Origin: Butyricicoccus_B sp017886875
GTDB lineage: Bacteria; Bacillota; Clostridia; Oscillospirales; Butyricicoccaceae
Reading direction: 5' to 3'
DNA length: 64,000 nt
Assembly: GCA_963931655.1 (NCBI GenBank)
Contig: OZ007036.1
Coordinates: 1,935,566-1,999,565 of the forward strand
Each line of letters begins with the position of its first letter. The first letter of the stretch is position 1. The notes beneath the pieces were generated by a model that saw nothing but the letters and a program-made list of their open reading frames with translations, ran no database searches and was not told the origin of the DNA. The translations under genes and the position numbers were made by a program. This document shows, one piece after another, positions 16,789 to 24,074 of the stretch.

Positions 16789-17004
16789 TTAACTGTGTTT
16801 TGTGCTTGTCGTTGAATCTGATGGCAGTTTGCTGTAAAAGGTGCATGCCCAAATACCTGCAAGACCAACTAAACCAAAGATAATTCGGCTAATAATTGTA
16901 CCTTGACCGCCAAATAACCAACCTACAAGGTCAATACCTGCAATACTTAGTATGCCCCAGTTTAGTGCACCTATGATTACAAGCGTAAGTGCCAATTTAT
17001 TCAT
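16789..17004 (-). CDS. DUF378 family small membrane protein (YuzA-like)
   Basis: 71 residues with two hydrophobic helices (about 4-24 and 36-57). The start NKLALTLVIIGALNWGILSI and the GxDLVGWLFG segment are characteristic of DUF378 proteins, whose function is unknown. RBS AAGGAGTTG upstream on the minus strand. Hydrophilic Ser/Thr-rich tail. Stands alone between ackA and the PHP gene. Confidence 0.85.
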   Translation of the reverse strand: MNKLALTLVIIGALNWGILSIAGIDLVGWLFGGQGTIISRIIFGLVGLAGIWACTFYSKLPSDSTTSTKHS

Positions 17005-17108
17005 AATGGTTTCAACTCCTTATATTCTTTGCGGTTATTTTGTGTAGAAAAATTTTTAATATACATTTATTTATGATATAATTTATTAAAGAATTGGAGG
17101 AGTTAAAA

Positions 17109-17912
17109 ATGCTTGTAGATTTACACACACATTCTAAGTATTCATTTGATGCACAAGATGAAATACTAGATTTAACACTATCAGCTATAAAAAAAGGTTT
17201 TTCATATATAGCAATAACAGACCATAAGGACTATTTTTGGAATAAAGAACCAATAGCACTTGATATAGAAAGCGTTCAAAACGATATTGATAAAATTAGA
17301 AAAGAATTTTCAGATAAAATAACAGTTTTGAAAGGCATTGAAATAGGCGAAATATATGCGGATAAAAACGCTTTAGAGCTTACAAAAAACTATAATTTTG
17401 ATATGGTTATAGGTTCACTTCATTCAATGCCTAATGATATAGATTTCTATGATATGGATTATACTAAGCTAGATAGTGATAAACTGCTTAAAGAATATCT
17501 TTTAGAAGTTAAAAAAATGTGTGAGTATGGCGGATTTGATGTGCTTGCTCATATAGATTATCCACTTCGCAAAATGGAAAAAGCTAATATTAAACCATCT
17601 TTTGAAAATTATATGGAGTTTATAACTCCTGTTTTAAAAACTACTATAGATAGAGAAATTGCACTAGAAATAAATGCAGCAGGTCTTTTTAGTTTTTTAA
17701 ATAATGTTGGCCCTGAAAGTTTTGTGCTTGAAGAATATAAAAGATTAGGCGGAAAAATGATTTCCATTGGTTCTGATGCCCATTATGCAAAGGATATAGG
17801 CAGAGGAATAGAGGAATGTATAAATCATGCGATAAATAATGGTTTTGAATATGTAACTATATTTGAAAATAGAAAGCCTAATCAAATATATATCGGGAAG
17901 GAAAAAATATGA
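17109..17912 (+). CDS. PHP-domain phosphatase, histidinol-phosphatase-like
   Basis: 267 residues from the ATG at 17109, which follows TTGGAGGAG; the ORF can be extended by five codons but loses spacing. Metal-binding PHP motifs are all present: DLHTHSKYSFDAQD (HxH), AITDHKDY, GSLHSM, AHIDYP, and GSDAHYAKDIG near the C-terminus. Resembles HisK histidinol phosphatase, but no his genes are nearby, and PHP phosphatases of this size also act on other phosphomonoesters. Overlaps ispE by four bases (ATGA), so translation is coupled. Confidence 0.85.
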   Translation: MLVDLHTHSKYSFDAQDEILDLTLSAIKKGFSYIAITDHKDYFWNKEPIALDIESVQNDIDKIRKEFSDKITVLKGIEIGEIYADKNALELTKNYNFDMVIGSLHSMPNDIDFYDMDYTKLDSDKLLKEYLLEVKKMCEYGGFDVLAHIDYPLRKMEKANIKPSFENYMEFITPVLKTTIDREIALEINAAGLFSFLNNVGPESFVLEEYKRLGGKMISIGSDAHYAKDIGRGIEECINHAINNGFEYVTIFENRKPNQIYIGKEKI

Positions 17913-18775
17913 TTTTAGAAAAAGCATATGCAAAAATAAATTTAACACTTGATGTTACAGGTAAACTTCCAAATGGTTATCATTCAGTTAAAATGGTTAT
18001 GCAGTCGGTTGAACTCCATGACGATGTTATATTATCTGAAGGCAGTCAAACTGGTATAAAAATTAAAAGTAATCTTAAATTTCTACCTAATGATAATACA
18101 AATTTAGCTGTTAAAGCAGCAAATGCATTTTTTGAATATACAAAAATACAAAATCCATCGCTTGAAATTGAGCTTGTAAAACGTATTCCAGTTGCAGCTG
18201 GTCTTGCAGGTGGTTCATCAAATGCAGCGGCTGTACTGCGAGGACTTAATAAAATGTATAACACAAATTTAAGTGTTGATACACTTTGTGAGATTGGTGT
18301 TAAAATAGGTGCTGATGTGCCTTATTGTATTAAAGGCGGCTCTATGCTTGCCGAGGGTATAGGTGAGATTTTAACCCCGCTTGCAAGAATGCCTGAATGT
18401 TTTGTCATTATTTGTAAGCCTGATTTTTCAGTTGTCACAGCTAAAGTTTATGCTAAAATGAATGGCGGCGATTTGCCAGTGCACCCAGATACAAATGGTA
18501 TGATACATGCACTAGAAAAAGCTGATTATGATGGTATTTGTCACAGACTTTATAATGTTATGGAAGAAGTGACAGGGGCAGAACATGAAGAAATCTCACA
18601 AATAGAGGATATTATGCTTGAATTTGGTTGTGATGGTACTGTGATGAGTGGTTCAGGCCCTACTGTATTTGGATTGTTTAGAGATGAAAACAAGGCGAAA
18701 AATGCAGAAAACAATCTTAAAAAAATATTTGATGAAACTTTTCTAACCAAAATACGCACACAAAATAATTTCTAA
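17909..18775 (+). CDS. ispE: 4-diphosphocytidyl-2-C-methyl-D-erythritol kinase
   Basis: 288 residues. GHMP kinase of the MEP pathway of isoprenoid synthesis, phosphorylating CDP-methylerythritol at the 2-hydroxyl. N-terminal AYAKINLTLDVTGKLPNGYH, the ATP-binding glycine-rich loop PVAAGLAGGSSNAAAVLRGL near 90-110, DVPYCIKGG near 133 (the catalytic Asp), and VMSGSGPTVFGLF near 250 define the family. Shows that this organism uses the MEP route. Start ATG overlaps the preceding stop. Confidence 0.96.
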   Translation: MILEKAYAKINLTLDVTGKLPNGYHSVKMVMQSVELHDDVILSEGSQTGIKIKSNLKFLPNDNTNLAVKAANAFFEYTKIQNPSLEIELVKRIPVAAGLAGGSSNAAAVLRGLNKMYNTNLSVDTLCEIGVKIGADVPYCIKGGSMLAEGIGEILTPLARMPECFVIICKPDFSVVTAKVYAKMNGGDLPVHPDTNGMIHALEKADYDGICHRLYNVMEEVTGAEHEEISQIEDIMLEFGCDGTVMSGSGPTVFGLFRDENKAKNAENNLKKIFDETFLTKIRTQNNF

Positions 18776-18791
18776 AATATTAATAATAATC

Positions 18792-18821
18792 GTATAAACA
18801 AAACAGTCTTTGTCAAAAATT
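18792..18821 (+). promoter_or_regulatory. sigma-F-like promoter of spoIIR
   Basis: GTATA at 18792-18796, 15-base spacer, then GTCAAAAATT at 18812-18821. The spacing and -35 fit the sigma-F pattern; the -10 has one mismatch in the GG and one at the final purine. spoIIR is a classical sigma-F gene. Confidence 0.5.
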
Positions 18822-18853
18822 AAATTACAACTATGATGGAGGCTGTTATTATT

Positions 18854-19420
18854 ATGAAAATACGTCGTTTAGAGGTTTGTATTCTGATTTTTATAAGTTT
18901 AATTTTTACATATTCAGCATTTATAAGTGTAAAACAAGATAATATATCAAATGGTCTGTTAAGGCTTCATGTGCTTGCAAATTCCAATACTTCACATGAC
19001 CAAGAGATAAAGCTTTTAGTTCGTGATGCGGTTTTAGAGTTTTGTGAGCCTATTTTAAAAAATGCTGATAATAGAAATGAAGTATATGAAATTATGAATG
19101 AAAATATGCAAACGATTGCAAATATTGCTCAAAAAACACTTTGGGATTTGGGCGAAAATCGAAGTGTTTCTGTAAGCTTAAAAGAAGAATACTACCCAAC
19201 AAGAGATTATACCGATTTTTCTTTACCTGCTGGCGAATACTTAGGGCTTAGAGTTATAATAGGCGAGGGTGAAGGTAAAAATTGGTGGTGTGTGGTGTTT
19301 CCTCCTCTTTGTAATGAGCTTGCTGTGAGTGATGAAACCGATTATTTACCTAAAAAATATAGTATAAGATTTAAAACAGCAGAAGTTATTGGAGAAATAA
19401 GAAATTACATATTGGGTTAA
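18854..19420 (+). CDS. spoIIR: stage II sporulation protein R
   Basis: 188 residues from the ATG at 18854 (GGAGG 11 bases upstream; the ORF could start at 18833 but that puts the RBS inside the gene). SpoIIR is made in the forespore, secreted across the septum and triggers SpoIIGA-dependent processing of pro-sigma-E. A hydrophobic N-terminal segment (about 8-26) acts as signal/anchor. Family features: LRLHVLANSNTSHDQEIKLL near 36-55, SVSLKEEYYPTRDY, and LPAGEYLGLRVIIGEGEGKNWWCVVFPP, here seen as GEYLGLRV and NWWCVVFPPLC. Downstream of a sigma-F-like promoter. Confidence 0.94.
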   Translation: MKIRRLEVCILIFISLIFTYSAFISVKQDNISNGLLRLHVLANSNTSHDQEIKLLVRDAVLEFCEPILKNADNRNEVYEIMNENMQTIANIAQKTLWDLGENRSVSVSLKEEYYPTRDYTDFSLPAGEYLGLRVIIGEGEGKNWWCVVFPPLCNELAVSDETDYLPKKYSIRFKTAEVIGEIRNYILG

Positions 19421-19428
19421 AAAAAGTA

Positions 19429-19457
19429 TTGTGATATAATAAGGCTTGTGGTATGAT
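19429..19457 (+). promoter_or_regulatory. probable promoter of the polymerase-like gene
   Basis: TTGTGA (19429-19434), 17-base spacer, TATGAT (19452-19457). Confidence 0.4.
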
Positions 19458-19495
19458 AAAAAAGTTAATGCTAGATAAAATAAGGATGTGAAACT

Positions 19496-20809
19496 GTGTC
19501 TGAAAAGACTAAAAAGCTAGAAAAATTTTTTTGGTTTTATTTAATTTTAAATCCAATTTTGGATATTGTAAGTGGTTTGTATATCCAATTTATAACAGGT
19601 GGAGATGTTTATAATGTTAGCATTGCACCTATCACGCCATCACTTGTAATAAGAATGTTTGTTCTTTTAGTAATGGTTGGTTACATAATTATGATAAAAG
19701 ACTGGAAAGCAGTCAAAATTGCGATACCGATGGGTATAGCTTGGATTTTAAGTATGTTGTCTGAGTTTATAACATTTGGTTCAATATCAGTTTTTATAGA
19801 TATACAATATTTCTCAAAGTTTGCTTATAATATTGCAGTATTTTTTGTTTACTGTCATTTGATGTATCGTTCTGGTATGTCAAAAGAGCAAATCATTAAA
19901 AAAATAAATAAATATATTATGATTTCACTGTTTTTAATGACAGTTGTTATTGTTATACCTTATATCTTTGGTGCAGGTCATTACACATATGCTGACCGCT
20001 TTGGTTATCGTGGATTTCGTGGATTTTACTATTCAGGAAACGATATAACAGGTGCACTGATGATTTTGTTCCCAATCGGCTCATGTTATTATCTATCAAT
20101 TTCTGAAAAAATAGACAAAAAAATGCATATATTCTATGGTCTTACATTAGCTATGACATTGCTTAGTATGCTTATGATAGGCACTAAAACAGCTTTTATT
20201 GCTATTGTTGTTACTATTTTCGCAGTTGCATTGTATGCTATTATAGAGCTTATAAAACATAATAAGCAAGTGGCTTTAAAAGTTCTTATTGTGGTTGTGA
20301 TTTTTGCTATTTTGTATGCAGTTATATCTGGTCTTGCTATGCTTTATAGTGGTCATGGTATGAGTCAAACATTAGGAGAGACTCTTAAAGGTATGGAACA
20401 TGCAAATAATGAATCAACAGAGTCTCTTTTATTTAGTGGTAGATTAAATAAACTTATGCCAACATGGAAAGATTTCCGAGATGGTGGTTTATTAACTTGG
20501 CTATTTGGTGTAGGTCGTGGCTCTCAGCTTGAGACCATAGAAATGGATTTATTTGAAGTAATGTTCTATTACGGTATATTTGGCTTTGCCACTATGTTAT
20601 GGCTGTATTTTAAAGAAGGATTTACATTTGTATATAGATTTATTAGAAATTTTAATGTAATAGGTCTTGGTGCATTTCTTTCTCTTGGACTTTGCGTTGG
20701 ATATCTTATAATAGCAGGTCACGTTTTGTTCACTGTTACTTCAGGATTTTATTTTGCCGTTATTTTGGCATATGCTAAGTTTATAACAACTTGTGATTTG
20801 AAAAAGTAA
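19496..20809 (+). CDS. O-antigen ligase/polymerase-like membrane protein
   Basis: 437 residues starting with GTG (19496) after AAGGATGTG. Polytopic, roughly 11-12 membrane segments. Overall pattern (repeated hydrophobic helices, a large extracytoplasmic loop containing SLLFSGRLNKLMPTWKDF around 320-340, and GVGRGSQLETIEMDLFEVMFYYG) is that of the Wzy/WaaL/TuaE O-antigen polymerase-ligase superfamily, which joins undecaprenyl-linked oligosaccharides. No glycosyltransferase genes are adjacent, so the glycan is unknown; an orphan location is unusual for a polymerase. Followed by a terminator. Confidence 0.75.
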   Translation: MSEKTKKLEKFFWFYLILNPILDIVSGLYIQFITGGDVYNVSIAPITPSLVIRMFVLLVMVGYIIMIKDWKAVKIAIPMGIAWILSMLSEFITFGSISVFIDIQYFSKFAYNIAVFFVYCHLMYRSGMSKEQIIKKINKYIMISLFLMTVVIVIPYIFGAGHYTYADRFGYRGFRGFYYSGNDITGALMILFPIGSCYYLSISEKIDKKMHIFYGLTLAMTLLSMLMIGTKTAFIAIVVTIFAVALYAIIELIKHNKQVALKVLIVVVIFAILYAVISGLAMLYSGHGMSQTLGETLKGMEHANNESTESLLFSGRLNKLMPTWKDFRDGGLLTWLFGVGRGSQLETIEMDLFEVMFYYGIFGFATMLWLYFKEGFTFVYRFIRNFNVIGLGAFLSLGLCVGYLIIAGHVLFTVTSGFYFAVILAYAKFITTCDLKK

Positions 20810-20815
20810 AAATAT

Positions 20816-20849
20816 ATGGGGACAGGTTTATTTTCCTGTTCCCATTTTG
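20816..20849 (+). terminator. terminator after the polymerase-like gene
   Basis: ATGGGGACAGG pairs with CCTGTTCCCAT, followed by TTTTG. Confidence 0.75.
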
Positions 20850-20876
20850 CTTATAACTGACAAAAGGGGAATTATT

Positions 20877-21572
20877 GTGAAAATTGTAGGCTTTTCAGTA
20901 AAAGATAGTAAATACCCTAGAAAAAGACGTAGAAATATACGAATATTTTTAGTGTTATTAGTTTTGGTTTTAATTATTTCAGCAATAACTATGATTATAA
21001 GCTTAATTTTTAACGCTTTTACAAATGATGAAGATGCAGATATAAAATATGTTGGGGATATACCTGTATATGAGGATTTTTTACCAGAAACAGCTATGGC
21101 TAGAACTGGTGAAAAACGAAAAATATTATATGTGGTTATACATGAAACCGATAATGTAAGTGAAGGTGCAGATGCAGAGGCACATAATAATTTTATACAT
21201 ACAAATGGTGTTGATAATGAGCTTAGTTGGCATTATACAGTAGATGACCATGAAATATGGCATCATTTACCAGATAATGAAACCGCTTTTCATGCGGGTG
21301 ACCATATGGAGGATAAAGGCGGAAATAAAAACGGTATAGGTGTTGAAATGTGTGTTAATGCTGATGGCGATTATGAAAAAACACTTGAAAATGCCGAACT
21401 TTTGGCTGCTCAACTACTTTTTGAATATGATTTAGATATAGATGACCTGAAAAAACATCAAGATTTTTCGGGTAAAAATTGCCCTTCTAAATTATTAGAT
21501 GCAGGTAGATGGGACGAATTTATTGATAAAGTAGAGCAAAATTTAGAGGCATTAAAACTTGCAGAAAATTAA
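20877..21572 (+). CDS. N-acetylmuramoyl-L-alanine amidase, membrane-anchored (amidase_2 fold)
   Basis: 231 residues from the GTG at 20877, placed 8 bases after AAAGGGGAA; upstream extension has no RBS. Cytoplasmic basic N-terminus (YPRKRRRNIR), one membrane helix at about 23-45, then an extracellular AmpD/XlyA-type catalytic domain. Zinc-site motifs: VVIHETDN (His) near 90, SWHYTVDDHEIWHHLP, NETAFHAGD, IGVEMCVN, and HQDFSGKNCPSKLL with the third ligand near the C-terminus. Cleaves the lactyl-amide bond between MurNAc and the peptide stem. May act in growth, sporulation or germination; context does not decide. Confidence 0.88.
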   Translation: MKIVGFSVKDSKYPRKRRRNIRIFLVLLVLVLIISAITMIISLIFNAFTNDEDADIKYVGDIPVYEDFLPETAMARTGEKRKILYVVIHETDNVSEGADAEAHNNFIHTNGVDNELSWHYTVDDHEIWHHLPDNETAFHAGDHMEDKGGNKNGIGVEMCVNADGDYEKTLENAELLAAQLLFEYDLDIDDLKKHQDFSGKNCPSKLLDAGRWDEFIDKVEQNLEALKLAEN

Positions 21573-21604
21573 AAATTTTTAAATATAGAAAGGAATAGAA
21601 AATC

Positions 21605-22627
21605 ATGATTTTAATTCTCAAACCAAATCCTGATAAGGAAAAAATCGACAAACTAATGCAGCATATCAAGGATAGAGGCTTGTCAATTAACTATTCTGAG
21701 GGTTCAAGAACTACAATTTTAGGTCTTTTGGGTGATACATCTGGTATTGACCAAGCAGATTTTGAAGTTTTTGATATTGTTGAACGTGTGCAACGTGTAT
21801 CAGAGCCTTTTAAACAAGTAAACCGTAAAATGCACCCTGAAGATACTATTATAGAGGTTGCAGGTAAAAAAATCGGTGCAGGTTATTTTAATGTATTTGC
21901 TGGCCCTTGTTCTGTTGAAAGTGAACAGCAAATTCTTGAAGTTGCTGAGCGTGTAAAGGCTGCTGGTGCATCTTTCCTCCGTGGCGGTGCTTTTAAGCCT
22001 AGAACTTCTCCTTATTCATTCCAAGGCTTGGAAGCTGATGGCTTAAAGCTTTTATTAGAAGCTAAACGCCAAACAGGTATGCCGATTGTCACTGAAATTA
22101 TGAGCGAAAAGCATCTTGATTTATTTGCTGATGTTGATATAATTCAGCTTGGTGCAAGAAATATGCAAAACTTTATGCTTTTAAAAGAGCTTGGCAGAAG
22201 TAACAAGCCTATTTTATTAAAGCGTGGTCTTTCTGCAACTATGGAAGAATTTTTAATGGCTGCTGAATATATTTTTGCAGGCGGTAATCATAATGTTATG
22301 CTTTGTGAACGTGGTATTCGTACATTTGAAACCATGATTAGAAATAACCTTGATATTTCTGCTGTGCCACTGGTTAAAATGCTTACACATTTACCTATTA
22401 TTATTGACCCAAGTCATGCAGCAGGTAAACGTGAAATGGTTGCTCCACTTTCTCGTTCTGCTATTGCAGCTGGTGCAGATGGTCTTATGATTGAGGTACA
22501 TAATAATCCAGAATGTGCATTATGTGACGGTGCTCAATCACTTAATATACCAATGTTTGATGATGTTATGACTGATATTAAACGTCGTGTAGAGTTTGAA
22601 AACCGTAAGCTTGAAACAAGAATTTAA
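21605..22627 (+). CDS. aroF: 3-deoxy-7-phosphoheptulonate synthase (DAHP synthase)
   Basis: 340 residues. First enzyme of the shikimate pathway, condensing PEP and erythrose 4-phosphate. An N-terminal ~70-residue ferredoxin-like/ACT-like regulatory domain (ILILKPNPDKEKIDKLMQHI) precedes the barrel, as in Thermotoga-type enzymes controlled by Phe/Tyr. Barrel motifs: FAGPCSVESEQQI near 100, RGGAFKPRTSPYSFQG near 125, KRGLSATMEEFLMAAEYI, and IDPSHAAGKR near 265 with metal-binding His. RBS AAAGGAATAG. No other aro genes adjoin, so it is transcribed alone. Confidence 0.95.
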   Translation: MILILKPNPDKEKIDKLMQHIKDRGLSINYSEGSRTTILGLLGDTSGIDQADFEVFDIVERVQRVSEPFKQVNRKMHPEDTIIEVAGKKIGAGYFNVFAGPCSVESEQQILEVAERVKAAGASFLRGGAFKPRTSPYSFQGLEADGLKLLLEAKRQTGMPIVTEIMSEKHLDLFADVDIIQLGARNMQNFMLLKELGRSNKPILLKRGLSATMEEFLMAAEYIFAGGNHNVMLCERGIRTFETMIRNNLDISAVPLVKMLTHLPIIIDPSHAAGKREMVAPLSRSAIAAGADGLMIEVHNNPECALCDGAQSLNIPMFDDVMTDIKRRVEFENRKLETRI

Positions 22628-22633
22628 AAAATT

Positions 22634-22669
22634 AAGCCGCATTATCTAAGTTGATAATGCGGCTTTTTT
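22634..22669. terminator. terminator between aroF and pdaA
   Basis: Perfect 12-base stem AGCCGCATTATC/GATAATGCGGCT followed by T6; convergent genes on both sides. Confidence 0.92.
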
Positions 22670-23471
22670 ATGCGTTTACAAGCTCGTCAAGTGAGCCAAA
22701 ACGATAACCCATCTGTTCGTATTTAGTTAAAAGTTCATCTAAAATTTCTGCATTTGTGCTTGAGGTTGAATGTAAAAGCACAATAGCACCATTGTGAATA
22801 CGTGGTATAAGCTTTTCAAAAGCTTCATCATGAGTTGGTTGATTATCTGCATACCAGTCTACATACGCAAGACTCCAAAAAATAGTTTTATAACCCAATT
22901 CCTTAGCCTGTTTTAAATTTTCTTCACTAAATTTGCCCTGTGGTGGGCGATAAAATTTAGGAAGGTCTTTACCCGTTAATGTTTTAAATTGTTCTTCAAC
23001 GCCTTTAAGTTCTTTTTCAAAAGCCGCTTTATCAGAAATTTTGGACATATCGGGGTGAGTTGAAGTATGGTTGCCCACTATATGCCCTTCATCTACCATT
23101 CTTTTTACAAGCTCTGGTGCAGTTTCAATGTAGTTGCTTACAACAAAAAAACATGCAGGAGCATTATGTTTTTTTAATGCATCAAGTATAGCTGCTGTAT
23201 CACCGCTTTCATATCCAGCATCAAAAGTTAAATAAATTACTGAGTCATTTGTATCACCAACATAATAGGCATCATACTCAGCAAGAGCATCACTTGTAGC
23301 ATTGCCAACTGGTGCAGAACCTTGACTTTGAAAAGATAATCCCCAGTCAGTAACTGCGGCTGCAACAGTAAGCTTATTATGTCCTATGCTAATAAAAGTG
23401 GAAAAAAGCATTACTGCACATATGCCAAGTATAACTGGAACTTTATGTTTTAAAAGCCACAATTTTATCAC
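22668..23471 (-). CDS. pdaA: delta-lactam-biosynthetic polysaccharide deacetylase (PdaA-like)
   Basis: 267 residues. N-terminal hydrophobic segment (about 10-30) for export, then a carbohydrate-esterase 4 domain. Motifs: TDWGLSF typical of PdaA, the metal/catalytic TFDAGYESG near 100, NHTSTHPDMSKIS near 138 with the HxxxH metal pair, YRPPQGKFS near 175, and LLHSTSSTNAEIL near 235. PdaA removes acetyl from cortex MurNAc before muramic-delta-lactam formation, needed for cortex hydrolysis on germination. Lies 55 bases after a BofC-like gene with a sigma-G-like promoter, consistent with forespore expression. Confidence 0.9.
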   Translation of the reverse strand: MIKLWLLKHKVPVILGICAVMLFSTFISIGHNKLTVAAAVTDWGLSFQSQGSAPVGNATSDALAEYDAYYVGDTNDSVIYLTFDAGYESGDTAAILDALKKHNAPACFFVVSNYIETAPELVKRMVDEGHIVGNHTSTHPDMSKISDKAAFEKELKGVEEQFKTLTGKDLPKFYRPPQGKFSEENLKQAKELGYKTIFWSLAYVDWYADNQPTHDEAFEKLIPRIHNGAIVLLHSTSSTNAEILDELLTKYEQMGYRFGSLDELVNA

Positions 23472-23526
23472 CGCCTAAACTTATTTATTTTAATATATTA
23501 GACGATAACAAAAAATATGATTATAT

Positions 23527-23865
23527 TTAACTACCATAATCTTCTAAAAAATTGTTTATAGCCATTTCATCACTTAAAATTATGCCTTGTTTTAAAAGCT
23601 TTTGGTCAGCTTCAGGCAATGTTCTAATATCTATATCTGTAGTTAACATTGGCTCTGTATCACCATCTTTATAAATTACAACATAATTTCCTATAACAGT
23701 GGCATAATATGTTGGTGTAGTGGGTTGTTCACTTACAGGTGCAGCCGTAGTTTGTGTTTTAGGAGAAGTATAAACTGAGTGCACAGACAGGCATGTGCTT
23801 GCGATTGCTGTTAAAATAAAGGGATATAAAATAATTTTTTTTATAGGTGATAATTTGGTATACAT
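23527..23865 (-). CDS. BofC C-terminal-domain-like protein, secreted
   Basis: 112 residues. Signal-peptide-like N-terminus (KKIILYPFILTAIASTCLSV, residues 9-28), a Thr/Pro/Ser linker (about 33-51), then YYATVIGNYVVIYKDGDTEP followed by LPEADQKLLKQGIILSDE and the terminal LEDYGS. This pattern resembles the BofC C-terminal domain seen in clostridial proteins; in Bacillus BofC is a forespore protein that tunes SpoIVB signalling to sigma-K. Family call made by eye. RBS AAAGGAGGTC. Upstream sigma-G-like promoter fits. Confidence 0.65.
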   Translation of the reverse strand: MYTKLSPIKKIILYPFILTAIASTCLSVHSVYTSPKTQTTAAPVSEQPTTPTYYATVIGNYVVIYKDGDTEPMLTTDIDIRTLPEADQKLLKQGIILSDEMAINNFLEDYGS

Positions 23866-23890
23866 AGAAATGACCTCCTTTTATATGCAA

Positions 23891-23920
23891 TATAATGCAC
23901 AAAAAAACTATGAAACATAC
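23891..23920 (-). promoter_or_regulatory. sigma-G-like promoter of the bofC-like/pdaA pair
   Basis: On the minus strand GTATG (23916-23920), 18-base spacer, CATTATA (23891-23897): a full match to GHATR-N18-CATWHTA, 25 bases upstream of the start codon. Confidence 0.65.
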
Positions 23921-23978
23921 AAAAAAAGTTTATAATGTATAAAAAATATACTAATATGTGGTCAAAGCTTAAAAATAT

Positions 23979-24007
23979 TTGGCTTTTGAATTTGATTATG
24001 GTATAAT
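23979..24007 (+). promoter_or_regulatory. promoter of the class A PBP gene
   Basis: TTGGCT (23979-23984), 17-base spacer, TATAAT (24002-24007). Confidence 0.6.
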
Positions 24008-24020
24008 AAATAGGCTTATT

Positions 24021-24054
24021 GGATATATGCAGGCTGCTTGACTGCGATATATCC
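24021..24054 (+). promoter_or_regulatory. hairpin in the PBP leader
   Basis: GGATATAT...ATATATCC with an inner CAG/CTG extension, ending 5 bases before the AAGGAGG ribosome binding site. No T run follows, so it is not a terminator. Could affect initiation or mRNA stability; function unknown. Confidence 0.5.
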
Positions 24055-24074
24055 CACAAGGAGGTATATAATAT

